This document shows, piece after piece, positions 10,574 through 22,079 of a DNA stretch of 64,000 nt. Both the position numbers and the translations under genes were made by a program. This DNA comes from Datisca glomerata. Taxonomy: Eukaryota; Streptophyta; Magnoliopsida; Cucurbitales; Datiscaceae. The notes under the pieces are model-generated. The model searched no databases. It had not been told where the DNA came from and was given only the letters and a program-made list of their open reading frames with translations. The number at the start of each line of letters is the position of its first letter. Position 1 is the first letter of the stretch. The DNA is taken from NCBI GenBank assembly GCA_003255025.1, contig QANY01009329.1, positions 818,866 to 882,865 on the forward strand. The letters are read 5' to 3'.

Positions 10574-12816
10574 TTGGTAGGTTAAATAGATTAACGTCCT
10601 ACATTACTTGCAAATTTCTCTAGAAAGAAGCATGTCTTATCATGTGTACTAGAGATGACAATGCGTGAGTTTAGATAGAGTATGAGTATACCCATTAAAT
10701 TATTATTACCCATACCATATTCATACTCATGTTAAATTAAATGAGTGAGTATAAGTAATACCCATCATGACATGAATATCCTAATATGTATCCATTAGGT
10801 ACTTGTATATTGATGCCCAAAAGTACATTTTATTTCATTTTAGTTTTTATTGTTGCTTTTCATATTTGTTTTCGTACTTTTCTTGTTTTTGAATGATGAT
10901 ACTAAAACTATCATAATTTGAAGTTCTAGGCACGAGAGGTGCCTCCAAATACTTGTCCAGTTATGATTTTCTCATATTTTCATATCATTTCATATTGTCT
11001 ACGCCTAAAAATTTTCTATCAAGACTTCATATTCTACTAACAAAGTTTTATTGTAGTCCTATTATAAGATGATGTTACCTAAAACTAACGATTTGCTTTC
11101 AAGTAACAAAGAGGATTTTGATTTTTTAAGGGAAAAAATAGAGATGTTTTTCTTTTTTATTTAACTATTAATACAAATAAAGTAATTAACTCTATTTGCA
11201 CACAGAGGAAGCTGCTTGATGTGTTTCAAGTTCTGTCACGTTTTTTTTCTAGATTTATTAGGGTTTATTGGTATGCTGAATGGTGAGGCGGAAGTGAAGA
11301 GTTCTGTCAAAACTCCTATTATGAATGAAGTTAAATGAGTATATCCTACTATTTATAATGAATAAAAAATATCCACTCAATAAATAAATATATTTATTTT
11401 TAATATTTTAAACACACTCATTAAACCAAATAACCACGCAGCACATATTTTTACCTCCTAATGTGTACTGATTCTCCAGTCCTTTTTCATGTATTTGGAC
11501 GAGCAAGCTTGGATTCAAAAGGTGTCCTTGGCCTCACTTCTCGAATCTTCTTCATTCCTGACGACTGAGCTTCCTAACTGTGCCTTGACACGGAGGAGCA
11601 TTCTTTCTTTTGCGCTTCATCGTTTCTTGTGATTTTGACTCATCATACTGCAACTACATTGAACCCATTAACGATGACTTGACAAATTAACTTCCAACAA
11701 TGAACAGTAAAACCACGTCTTTATTAGCTGTATATTTGTCTCTCTGATTTATTAGAAGGTCTTTGATTCATTGTTTGTTAAGGTTCTTATGTTTTCCTTC
11801 ACCTAAGAATATAGGTTAGTTTTCTTTATTTTTGGTAGAAATATTGGTTAGTTTTCTAATAAAATATTTTAAGGGTCTCTAGGTATATTATATATAATGT
11901 ATGTCTCAATGTGCATATTTATGGAAATGGATTGTCAGACGTTGGAGGTAACGACAGACAAGGCAATTTGGCACTGTCAGACCACCTGATCAGATATGGA
12001 TGATCCAGATCATGCCAAACCGCCAGGGAAAATGACAAAACTGATTTTTTTTAATTTTTAACATTTAATTTGAGTCATCTAGAACTGACTGGACGACTCG
12101 GATTCAATATTTTCTCTAGAGTTGATAAGTAACTGCAGATGATCCAAATCCCATATTTATATGAAACGTGTGCATATTATCGCAGGCAACTTCCACCAAA
12201 CAGTTAATTTAAGTTTTACTCATTTCAAATCTTCGGTAGATTTGGGTAAAATTGGCATCCAGTACTAAACGGGTACTAGACAAATTATTTGAATGTCTAT
12301 GTTGGCCTGCCAGTATTAACAATGAGTTTGAGAGTGTTTCGTCGAAAAACACTTTAATGAGTTAAAAAAAGTCTACTTTAAATTATATACTTGACAAACG
12401 TTGTTGTTTGAAACATATTTTAGTATGTGAGATCGTTTATACAAGAAATACATGCTCAAATATTTTCTAACATGTTTTCTAGATGCACATGAATATGCTT
12501 TAAAAGATATGCACATGCTTCTTAGATTAACGTATATCCCATAATTATGAATTAATAGAATGTTATTTGAATGAATAAAAAACACTTCTAGTAATAAACA
12601 CTAACAAAAACATCATAAACCCTAGTGAGTAGTTCTAAAAGACATTTTTGTGTAGAACACGATTGAGACCAATAACCAACATGCTCAGAGAAGCATGAAT
12701 TATGTGAACCAAAACGAGATAGAGGCAGCACAAAGAGTAATAAAATGAAAAACATGGACAAAAGTGTACCATCATAAGGAGCTTAGCGGACATACTGTTA
12801 TTTCTCTTGTAGTATA
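10574..12816. other. AT-rich noncoding DNA
   Basis: No gene, RNA gene or delimited element is recognised. Short stretches near 10650-10810 and 11320-11450 carry GAGTATACCCAT-like motifs in opposite senses, which could be decayed ends of another DNA transposon. I could not define its termini. Confidence 0.35.
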
Positions 12817-13160
12817 ACTTGTGTGCTGGTCCTTAATTGTAGTAAGTGAAGAAGTATAACTTGGTTACGTGCCTTAATTGTGCTGGTCCCTATGTGCGCC
12901 AGTCTCTAAGTGTGTCTGTCTTTTCTTATCCGTCTGCTTTACTTTTATGTGTAATGTGATGAGCGTGTGTTCTAACCTTATGTGTAATTACTTGTGTGCT
13001 GGTCCTTAATTGTAGTAAGTCAAGAAGTATAACTTGGTTACATGCCTTAATTGTGCCGGTCCCTATGTGCGCCAATCTCTAAGTGTCTGTCTTTTCTTAT
13101 CCGTCCACTTTACTTTTTATGTGCAATGTGACGAGCGTGCATTCTAGCCTTACGTGTAAT
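12817..13160. repeat. 173-bp direct tandem duplication
   Basis: Two adjacent copies begin with ACTTGTGTGCTGGTCC at 12817 and 12990 and match along nearly their full length, including TAACTTGGTTAC and CTTATCCGTC segments. Differences are mainly transitions and small indels, so the duplication is fairly recent compared with surrounding elements. No open frame runs through it. Confidence 0.9.
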
Positions 13161-13740
13161 GTGTCGTCACGCCCATTCAAGTCGCACTGGCACGATACAA
13201 TAGAGAAAGAAATTAATTTTTTATTTGTTAAATAAGATAGTTAGATCATAACTTAAAAATGTAACTACAACTTACAAATGCAAGCTTCCAAATTGTTATT
13301 AGTTTTTATAATTATATTACAACAAATTAAGGACATCTCAAATAGGTTGATAATCAATTTATCAATCATTTATAACTAAGTATAAAAAATTACAAAGTAG
13401 ATATAATATGAGAATTTAACTTAAATCAAACAAATTTAGAAATTAACTAAATTAATAAAGATTCTAATTTAATTTATAAAATAAAATAATTAAAAAAACT
13501 AAATAGCAGGCAAGGCAACAACGAGCTACTGTGCCGGGCGATTGAAAAAATTATCGGCGTATCATAGGCACAAGGATGTGTGTCGGGCCCAGCACGCGTG
13601 TTATATATGTACCGGGCCACCAGGTGGCCCAACCCTTGTTGACACCCCTACTTATGACAGTCATCAGTAAATTGAGGGGGAGCTATGCTTCTGGTATTAG
13701 CTCACCATGAACATTTCATGACCAAAAGATACAAATTCGC
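13161..13740. other. Noncoding; possible GC-rich transposon end
   Basis: There is no gene. Bases 13490-13650 contain GTGCCGGGC, GTCGGGCCC and TACCGGGCC segments and end in GTTGACACCCCTA. That resembles the right end of a GC-rich hAT-type nonautonomous element. No matching left end was found. Confidence 0.3.
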
Positions 13741-14165
13741 TTGGCCTTTCTAAATTTCAGGACCCTATTAGAAGCCAAAAGCTCAGGGATAGTTAGTGAC
13801 GATGTCGTGGCTACTGTGTTAGAGTTTTTAAATTCTGGCAGGCTACTTAGGCAAGTTACAGATACTGCCATAACACTTGTGTCTAAAATTTCCAGTCCTA
13901 CTAGAGTTTCTGACTATATTCTAACATATGCTGTAACATGTTTAAAAATGTAGTACGGAGCATTTGGATGATAGAATGAAGAGTTTGTTGCCAGGGTTAG
14001 TGAATATGAATCAGAAGGCTTTTGTCTCGGGCAGGAGAATTTCATACAATATTCTTCTTACTCAGGAGTTGGTTAGGTGATATGATAAGTATAATTTTTC
14101 TTCCAAGTGAGGTGTGTGTAAATAGTTAATCTCATGAAGGCTTGTGATAATGTTAAAGTGTTTGT
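13741..14165 (+). pseudogene. LINE reverse transcriptase fragment
   Basis: The plus-strand frame ending at 13953 contains AITLVSKISSPTRVSDY. After a frameshift come LPGLVNMNQKAFVSGRRISY and NILLTQELV, and then a broken KACDNV. These correspond to the first conserved blocks of plant L1-type reverse transcriptases (a P-x-x-x-S-D-Y-R-P-I-like block, Q-x-A-F-V-x-G-R, and K-A-Y-D). The fragment covers roughly the first third of the domain and has several stops. It lies in the opposite orientation to the larger LINE that follows. Confidence 0.75.
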
Positions 14166-14654
14166 TGAGAATGTATCGATTGTTGTTGGATTTGAGTAGA
14201 TTGACATAGCGGAAGCCGAACATATAATAATTAAATAATCTAATCCATGTTAGAACAAACATAAATTTGATATATTTAATGCGTGAAATACAAAATCAAA
14301 GTTTGTGAATTTAAACTAATCTAGTTAATTGTAAATTTCAAAATATTTGCTTCGTTAATGGTTATCTTAAAATGTATGCATTTGTCAGTGTGTGTTGTGC
14401 TGCCTTCTAAACTCCTCTTTTTATAAAGGATTTTATAGCGCGTTCCTTTTGCATTTGTCAAGCAACTCAGTCCCTCAAATTTGCAGAGATCACACAAGTA
14501 GCTTGAAGGAAATTTGCTGAGAGCAAATTTCATCCTAGCATTAAATGCTAGAATGACAATGCATTAAATGCAATGCCTCTTTTGAATTTTGCTTCACCGT
14601 ATACTTCTTTTTGTTTTCTTTGAAAGAAAACTGCATTAATCATCAAAAAAATGT

Positions 14655-15278
14655 CTACCATCTTCGGCACGTTAAGGGGAAAGGACGAGTAGCTACACAA
14701 TCAACATATTCTAATGAGCCCAGCCTAGTCAAATTATGCGCTACACTATTGTTTGATCTAATAACATATACAAAATTTACTTTGACAAAACTATTCCTAA
14801 CAAAAAGAATATCATGAATCAGGGACTCCGGCTCTCTATCCTTGCTGCATGAAGCATTTAGCATATTTATTAATTTCAAAGCATATGAACAAACCATGAG
14901 ATTCAGTATGTTCCATAATTGGCATTCCTCCATAGCCCATAAAACTGCCTTTGCCTCCTCCCCTACCATTGAATTCAGAATAAAACTTACTCTTTTAAAG
15001 CCAGCAGCTATTATTGTATTGTTTGGATTAACCAAATACCAGCCCAAACCTCCATTGTTAGTGGCTGGATTCCATGTAGCGTCAGTATAAATTCTCCAAT
15101 TAGAGTAAGCAATGTTGCCCATGTTGCCAGTAATTGGGAAATGGTGAGAATTTCCCAGTTCTGTTTCTTGGCTGTCATTGTGAGCTGCTTCGGTACAGCT
15201 TAAACCCATCTCTACAGCATCTCCTTGCATCCTTTTCACCACATCAAAAGGGTTTGCTTCTTTATCATTAAAAACCAA
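14655..15278 (-). pseudogene. LINE RNase H-like domain
   Basis: This 207-codon frame contains IYTDATWNPATNNGGLGWYL (first catalytic Asp), then GEEAKAVLWAMEEC (catalytic Glu), then IRSNNSVAHNLTRLGS near the end. These correspond to the RVT_3-type RNase H found at the C-terminus of plant L1 ORF2 proteins. In the last motif the usual aspartate has become Ser-His-context sequence. It is separated from the preceding zf-RVT frame by a stop just before 15300. Confidence 0.85.
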
Positions 15279-15302
15279 ACCATTCTTGGTTTGCCAGATT
15301 CT

Positions 15303-15770
15303 CTATAGCCCAATAACTATCCATTTCAAACAAAAATCTCTTTTAGAATTAGGTAGATTAGTTATCAACCATTGCCAAATTTCTTGAACATCAATACCCG
15401 GAATATCCATACTTTTCAAATTGAGAGGGGATGCAAACCAAAGAGCTTGCAAAAATGTACATTTGAAGAAAACATGTATACTACTTTCTATTTCTTCCAG
15501 GAAAAAAGGACAAATAGAAAGCAAATACATCCATCTGTTGATCAGATTACCTTTTACAACTATATAATTTTTTAGCACTTTCCACATAAATGATTTGAGC
15601 CTAGGACTAATTTTAAGTCTCCACAAACCTGTACAAGAAAGCCTGGGGTTGCTGTCATTACTAGCCGTACCTTCAAAATCTCTCCCCAAAATGCCATTCC
15701 TTTTTAAATCATAGGCTAGATGATAGCCAGATTTAATGGAGTAATGTCTTGACCTGGAAAAAAACCACAT
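15303..15770 (-). pseudogene. LINE zf-RVT domain
   Basis: The frame contains YSIKSGYHLAYDLK, then LWRLKISPRLKSFMWKVLKN, then CPFFLEEIESSIHVFFKCTF followed by a tryptophan. This is the zf-RVT zinc-binding region that lies between reverse transcriptase and RNase H in plant L1 elements. The Cys and His spacing is still visible. Between 15771 and 16187 the linking region is present but frame-broken. Confidence 0.8.
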
Positions 15771-16186
15771 TAGATTATCCTCCTTGCCATATTTACTAAC
15801 AGGAATATTAAGGATTAAATTGTGGTCAAGTGCTTCAAAATTGACATATATCTTACTATAATTCCATCCATCTCCATTAGGGAGAAAAAGATCTTTAACA
15901 ACTGATAAGTTATCTTTACGGGCCGATAAGACTTTGAATGAAAAAGGCCGAGGAAGTCAAGGGTCCTCCCATATTCAAATTGATTTTCCATTGCCTATGC
16001 ACCAATATAAGTCATGGGATATAATTTTTCTACCTTCCAACAAGCTTCTCCAGCCCCACGATGGCTTATATCCCAACTTGACATCCATAAAATTACAGCT
16101 TTTTCAGAAATATTTACTCTTTAAAAAACATGAAAAGAGGGGAGGCTGTCCTATTAAAATACGCCACCCTTGTTTAACTAATATGG

Positions 16187-17921
16187 CTAAATTAAAAGGG
16201 ATAACTGTCTAAAACCCAACCCTCCTTTCCATTTTGGCCGAGCCAAGTTTTCCCATCTGCACCAATGAATTCCTTCCTTCTCAGCGGAATTACTCCACCA
16301 ATAATCAGTTATGTGTTTACATATGTTTTGGAATAATGCTAAAGGAAGCTTAAAACATGTTATATAGCATAATTGGGAATGACCAACGCTATCGATTTTA
16401 AAGAATCTCTTTAGCTGTTGGAGAAAGGTATCTTTCTGACGCACAGTTTTATCCATGAATCCTTAAATATTTCTTTTTTACTTAGACTGAAATAAGAAAT
16501 GATACCTAAGTATTTATCAATGGTCGAGCTTCCTTTAATGCCTATATTATTAGAAAGATAACTTCTAACATCAGCTGTAGTATTAGAGCTAAAAACTAGA
16601 GTACTTTTATCAAAATTAATTTCTTGGCCAAAAGCTACACAATAGACAGAAAATAAGCGAGCCACCTTAATAAATTCCTTTGTGTTGGCTCTACAAAAAA
16701 ACAGCGCGTCATCGGCAAAGAAAAGGTGTGATATTTCAAATCCGTCCTTTGAAGCACGAAACCCACTAATACGTCTATTCATTTTAGCTATAGAAAGCAA
16801 AGAAGAAAGAACTTCAGCACATATAACAAATAGATATGGTGAAAGGGGATCACCCTGTCGAATACCTCGTCTAGGCCGAATAATGTCTCCTATTTCCCCA
16901 TTTACAACAATTTTGTAAGCTACTGATGAAATACACATATAAATCCATTGGCACCATTTTTCTGGGAAACCAAATCTACGCAATGTCTCAATAATAAATT
17001 TCCATTCGATTCGGTCATAGGCCTTAGACATGTATACTTTGATAGCTGCTTCCCATTTCTTTCCTTTGGTCTGTGTTCTAAGCGTATGAAGAATTTCATG
17101 TGTTATCATAATATTATTAGCTATAAGCCTGCTGAAAACAAACGCACTCTGAAACGGCTCCGTTATCTTACTTATAATCATTTTAATTCTATTGGCTAGT
17201 GCCTTCGAAATCACTTTGTATGAGACATTGCATAAACTAATTGGTCTCAATTGGGACATTGTTTTAGGATTCTGGTTCTTAGAGATTAAGACTATATGAG
17301 TAAAATTGATATCCCTAGGAAATGTACCTATGGAAAAGAATCGAGAGACTAATTCTATTACCTCAGCTTTGACAATGTCCCAACATTGCTGATAAAAGGA
17401 AGCGGGGAAACCATCTAGCCTTAGAGACTTTAATGGAAATAAATCATATACAACTTTCTTGATCTCCTCTTCAGTGACTGGATTGATAAGAAGTTTTTAT
17501 CATCATCATTGAGTCTTTCATTCAATCCATTTAGAGCCATTGATATTTAATCCAAACTCAGATTTGATGAAGAAAAAAGCTTTCTGAAATACTCCTCTGC
17601 TATATTCCTCATCTCCTTTCTTCCCAATTTCCAATTGCCAGCTTCATCTTCCAGTCCCATCAGATGATCGATCCTTCTTCGGTTGGATACCCTTGCATGA
17701 AAGAATTTTGTGTTTCGATCTCCTAGGGCTAACCAATCTGCTTGGGCCCGATCACGCCGATATTTATCTTCTGCCTCTGTAGCTTTTTGAAGTTTAATTT
17801 TTAACTCCTTAATTTTATCCAAATCAGCCCCATAATCACTGTAGAACATTTCCAATTTTTGTTGTAGATCTATCATTAGCTTTTTGGAGTTTGCCAGAGG
17901 GGTTTGGCGTCTCCAATGCAC
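16187..17921 (-). pseudogene. LINE reverse transcriptase with a lost catalytic Asp
   Basis: Three frames (17547-17921, 16411-17259, 16187-16456) cover the domain. The main 282-codon frame has LRPISLCNVSYKVISKALAN, then IKVYMSKAYDRIEW (motif A), RRGIRQGDPLSPYLFVICAE (motif B) and LFFADDALFF (motif C, codons 181-184). In motif A the expected first catalytic aspartate is a tyrosine, codon 76, TAC, at 17032-17034. The upstream frame holds the charged linker ending with ALGDRNTKFFHARVSNRRR. The enzyme reverse-transcribes element RNA at the nicked target. This copy would be inactive even without its frameshifts. Confidence 0.88.
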
Positions 17922-18025
17922 TAAACAAGACCTTAGTGAATTTAATTTTGAATTTAGAGATAAATATGAGGATTGATTCTCACCTTTCCAATGAGATTGA
18001 ATAATTTCCCAACATCTGATTATGT

Positions 18026-18744
18026 CTAGCCAACGTCGATCAAATAAAAAAAAGTCTTTGGTATCTTGAATTCCTCATCTGTAATGAATATGAGGGCTAC
18101 ATGATTCGATCCGGGGCTGGGTATGTGATATAGGTTAGCTGTTTGATAGATAAATAGCCAATCGGCTGATACAAGACACCTATTGATTCTCTCCCTGATG
18201 AGATTGCTACCTGGTCTTCTATTACTACAAGTATAAGGAGTTCCAACATATCCCAAATAAATTAAGTTTCCTTCCCTCATAAGCTCTGGTATTAGAGACA
18301 GTGAGGCTGGGATTCAAGCTTGTCCTCCAACTTTCTCATGAGAGAAGAGCAAGTCGTTGAAATCGCCTATAATAACACATTAATCTCCACATCTTCTCAT
18401 ACGGTCCCCTAATTCCTTGAATTGGTCTTTATGAATTCCCTCATATGTGCTTGCATATATAGCAAATATCCGCCAATGACTGTGCTTTCATATGCTATTC
18501 TAACTTTAATGAAAAATTTGCTATGCTTAATCAATTCTACAAAATTATCATTTTTCCTCCGCCAAGACCTTTCAGGTCTATTGTAATGCATCCAGAAGTA
18601 TTTTAATGGTTGAACTCTATGGGCCTTATTTTTTGTCTCAAACAGGAATATCAGATCTGGGGAGTGGGCAAGATTAAGCCCTTGAAGCGAGGGAATAGTC
18701 AAGGGGCTCTCCACACCCTTACAATTCCACGCCAAAACCTTCAT
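18026..18744 (-). pseudogene. LINE APE-type endonuclease remnant
   Basis: The frame 18409-18744 begins MKVLAWNCKGVESPLTIPSL and continues with DLIFLFETKN, the N-terminal metal-binding Asn and Glu motifs of APE-type endonucleases. The frame 18026-18280 supplies the C-terminal part, with YTCSNRRPGSNLIRERINRC, DWLF and SPGSNHVALI, the last carrying the S-D-H-like histidine motif as S-N-H. This nuclease nicks the target to prime insertion. The two parts are out of frame. The start at 18744 is the natural ORF2 start. Confidence 0.85.
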
Positions 18745-19557
18745 GACTCACATGGAAGCCTTTTTAGGTCGGCTGCCTCCACATTTTGTTCGCTAGAGTA
18801 TAGCTCAATATTTGTTCTGAATTTCTTTGCTCCTGCTAGCTTCTTCCTTCATATTCAGTTGCTTGATTACATCCGTTGGTCCTGGGTTGTCCCCTTTTCA
18901 TTTGAAGCTAGTTGGCTGGTCTGCAATTGTGTTGGGCTTTAAAAATTCTTTAGTTGACCTTGCCGGATCCTTCCAATTGGACCCTTTTTATTTTTAGTAA
19001 TGGAAAGGCCCACTTCTTTGTTGGAGCTTCCCGAACCGAGAAAAGAATTATCTTCCTTAGGCTCAATATTGAACTTCGTTGGAAGTCCATTTTCTTTTAC
19101 TTTACTTGTCTGGATTTCACTAGAAAAGATGGGGGATATAATTTGTATTTTGCACAGGGTTTTTTCATTTTACTTGAGTCCAGCTGTACCCCTCATTTTC
19201 TCCTAAAAACTCTGTCAGCATCATCATTTCATTAGGCTCATTTATCTTTTCATAGGTTTTGCACACTTCTTCTTGCATCATCTCTGACATAAACGGGGGT
19301 ATAACATCAGCATTCATCATGATTGCCGCGGTATTCCTCTAGACATCTTCTCTGAAGCCATTTCATCGTGCATGGAAGTTGTAATTCCTCCTAGACTCCC
19401 CTCTTTAGAATTGAGTATTTCACTAGAAACCCATTTCTTTCCTGCCATTCGTGTTTCCAATCTCCACCTTTGGTCTGCTCGTCAAAGTTCTCAATTCCTC
19501 ACTAAATTCTAGTTTACAGCTTTCTATCATGTCACCCATTTTTCTTGGACAAGTTCC

Positions 19558-20254
19558 TCATTCGTGCAAAATGCGACCACAATATAAGCAGAAACATGGT
19601 ATTTGTTCGTATTTAAAACAAATCCAACATTTATAATCTCCCACTTTAATCGATAATCCCCTCATCAGCGAACGAGTAATGTTGAGTTCAACTCTTACCC
19701 GTATAAATCTTTTTAATTCAAAGCCTTCCTTTGAATATCCATCATCTGATTCAACCACTCTTCTCAGTCGCTCCCCTATAATTTCTCCTATTTTATGTTT
19801 ACAACACTCTAGAGGATGGCCATACATCTGAACCAATATCTTGTTCCAGTAAAATGTTGCATTTGTTAAACTAATACTCAGGCTCCATTTGACAACTACA
19901 AATAAGCTTTCTTCAAATAACTAGGGACCGGTTTCAACAATGAATTTTATAAAAGAATCATCTTGGAATAAAATTTGATAGAGGTCTTTTCCTACCTCAA
20001 TAAATCGAACTCTCCATTCTAGATAATGAGTTCTTCATACCTATTCTGTTATACTTGCGTAAAGGGAATAACTTACCTACCGTGCTGAATCGACAGTATT
20101 GCACTCCTTCTGATATCACTTCATCCGGGATGACCAATTCGCAATCCTCCTCTTCTGAAAGAGACACCCTGTGTAGGCTTTGATAAAGCTCATATCCCTG
20201 TTCAAAGCTACTACCTGAAAATCTTCCAGCTTCTTCCTCCGATTTAGAATCCAT
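19558..20254 (-). pseudogene. LINE ORF1 (DUF4283/zinc knuckle) remnant
   Basis: The frame 19997-20254 begins MDSKSEEEAGR and has VIPDEVISEGVQYCRFSTVG, the start of the DUF4283-type nucleic-acid-binding domain in plant L1 ORF1 proteins. After a broken middle, the frame 19558-19836 continues with GYSKEGFELKRFIRVRVELN and ends in CWICFKYEQIPCFCLYCGR. That last segment has the FKYE-x-x-P-x-F-C-x-x-C zinc-knuckle signature. ORF1 proteins coat the element RNA. Several stops lie between the two frames. Confidence 0.75.
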
Positions 20255-20503
20255 GAATACAATCTAAATTCTCCAATTCTGAAACTCTTTTTGAGACAAC
20301 TTCCTCAGATGGACATGAGGACAACTTATCTTTTCAAAGGACAAACTTTTCTGAGTGAAATGAAGAGAGAGAAAGAGAGAAAGGGACGTATACTTGTTCA
20401 CATACTCACAATTTATCTTCTTTTCATTTTTTCTTTTACTATTTAAGGTTTGCCTTATATCATTTATGCGTCCCACCTCAATTAATGTGGAGGGATGCCA
20501 CTA

Positions 20504-21547
20504 GGGATCTAAGTCAAACCGTTGAAACTGATAAAAGTGACCGAACTGCAACGATTCAATCGGTATTTTTATATTAGACGGTTCAGTTTGATTTTAAAAT
20601 TATAGAACACTTACAGATCGACTCGGTCTGTGGTTTTTGTGAAGTAATCAAACTGAACCAAACCAAACCAAACCGTACTCCCCTATATAAGATAAATTTA
20701 TCAAACCCTAGCCTTCAACACTAACCATTCTTCACCTTGCGCAACCTCCCCAACCCTCTCCACTTCTTCATTCTCTCAATATCTGTTCATTGTCTCTATT
20801 TCTTCTCTCTATCTCTTCGCTCCATCTCCACTGTATCTCTCTCTCTTCGCTCCATCTATTCATTGTCTCTCTCTGCTCCATCTCTTCGCTCTCTCTCTCT
20901 CTCTCTCCATCTCTTTACCCTCTCTATCTCTTTTCTCACACACTCTCTTCACTGTATCTCTTTGTGTGCACTTTCTCTCTTCGCTCCATCTGTTTTCTTT
21001 ATTTTCCATCTCTTATTTGGTCCGTCAAAGGTAAAAAAGATGAAGATTTGATGCTCGATTTTGACAAATCGAAGCTTGTGGCTACTGTTAGTAGGAGGGA
21101 AAAATGCAGAATCAAAGCTTATAGCTACTAAACCACTTTGGTTCATTTAAGACTTGTTCATATAGTTGTCTATGTTCTCTCTTTTCTCTTTTTGTGTTGT
21201 TTGGATTTTTTTAGGGTTAGGGTTTGATTTCTTAGCATCTACTCTGTTGTGAATTTTGAATATGAATACATACACTTACTCATCTCGTTTTTCATTAGAT
21301 ATTTCAAGAATGTTAGGGTTTGCTTATGACATTTGTCTATGAGTTGTTTGATTAAATACTGAAAGCTGAGAGATTTATTTGCAATACTGAACAAACCGCA
21401 AACCTATCAAACCGAACCGTAATTGAGCAGTTAAGTGAGGCTTGGTTTTCACTCTTACAGCGGTTCAATTTGGTTTATAAAATAGAAAACTTGATTTTAC
21501 GGTTAAGTTCGATTTAAAGCTTTAAACTGAATCGAACTGAACTGAAT
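20504..21547. other. GAACCG-rich MITE-like pieces around a CT-rich leader-like tract
   Basis: At 20512-20685 and 21385-21545 are stretches full of AACCGAAC/GGTTCAGTTT motifs like those of the MITE at 10255, but without clear paired termini or target duplications. Between them, 20752-21000 is a (TCTC)n tract in which CTCTTCGCTCCATCT recurs. It is followed by AAAGGTAAAAAAG, which resembles a splice donor after a pyrimidine-rich 5' leader. Possibly a host 5' exon was carried here, but no downstream coding exon is visible. Confidence 0.4.
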
Positions 21548-21790
21548 CGCTTAACCTTTGTGTTGCATTCATGTTCCCCATCTTTATTTTTTTTTAATTT
21601 TTTATGTCAATGCTCCATTCATGTTTTCCCGTCTGATTTTTTTTAATTTTCTTGATACTAGTGCTCCACCCATGTCCCCACCTTGTTTCATTGTAAAGTT
21701 GACAGCATGTGACTTTAATGAATGCCAATTAACTACTAAATTAATTATAGTTGTGACAATTATTCTTTTTAGTGAAGTACCAAAATATGG
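21548..21790. repeat. Interspersed repeat, second copy at 32905-33165
   Basis: This block contains TCAATGCTCCATTCATG, TAGTGCTCCACCCATGTCCC and TAAAGTTGAC segments. It matches 32905-33165 in the same order and orientation. In the second location it lies inside LTR copy B between two ACTATTTAAGGTTT-like sequences, so there it may be an insertion or an LTR subregion. Bases 21791-22080 after it contain nothing recognisable. Confidence 0.6.
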
Positions 21791-22079
21791 TAGGAAGAAA
21801 AATAATAATGTGGTAATGGTGGAAACAAAAAGACCCAACTTGAAAGTATGGTGTCGGTGTGGGAGGACTCAAAGATGGGAAATGATACATGTATATCAAA
21901 TATAATTTTTATACCAAAGTTATAGAATGAGGAGTCAATATATTGAAAGATCATCTCAGGTGTACCCATTACAATGTGGCAACGTGTGATAAAGTACTAG
22001 AAAATGTTAAAAAAGAGATGAATGATTATTTATAAAAAAAGATTTCAAGACACATTTTTTTAAGAAAAATGTTGTTGGT

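Larger units (their letters stand above)
14607..20386 (-). mobile_element. Near full-length L1-type LINE with target duplication
   Basis: This 5.78-kb non-LTR retrotransposon is on the minus strand. Both sides carry CGTATACTT (14598-14606 and 20387-20395), a 9-base target-site duplication. The 3' end, at the low-coordinate side, has an A-rich tail visible as TTCTTTTTGTTTTCTTT on the plus strand. Order from the 5' end: ORF1 with a CCHC-type knuckle, APE-type endonuclease, reverse transcriptase, zf-RVT domain, RNase H. Both ORFs are broken by stops and frameshifts. It lies inside LTR copy A, so it inserted after that LTR. Confidence 0.9.
14383..20503 (-). mobile_element. LTR copy A, interrupted by a LINE
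   Basis: Bases 14383-14606 and 20387-20503 together form an LTR of about 330 bp. Read on the minus strand it starts near TAGTGGCATCCC and ends CACTGACA. The same sequence occurs at 31638-33236, where it directly follows a purine-rich tract of a Copia fragment, which identifies it as an LTR. The LINE at 14607-20386 splits it. I found no 5-bp target duplication around the LTR and no adjacent internal region. It could be a decayed solo LTR or a truncated element. Confidence 0.65.

Noticed and set aside
12817..13160. The pair of 173-bp copies as LTRs of a tiny retrotransposon
   Set aside because: The copies are directly adjacent with no internal region, and lack TG...CA ends and primer binding sites.
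20752..21051. Serine/leucine-rich plus-strand frames of 104-113 codons
   Set aside because: They are produced by the (TCTC)n tract. The region could be a 5' leader but is not coding.
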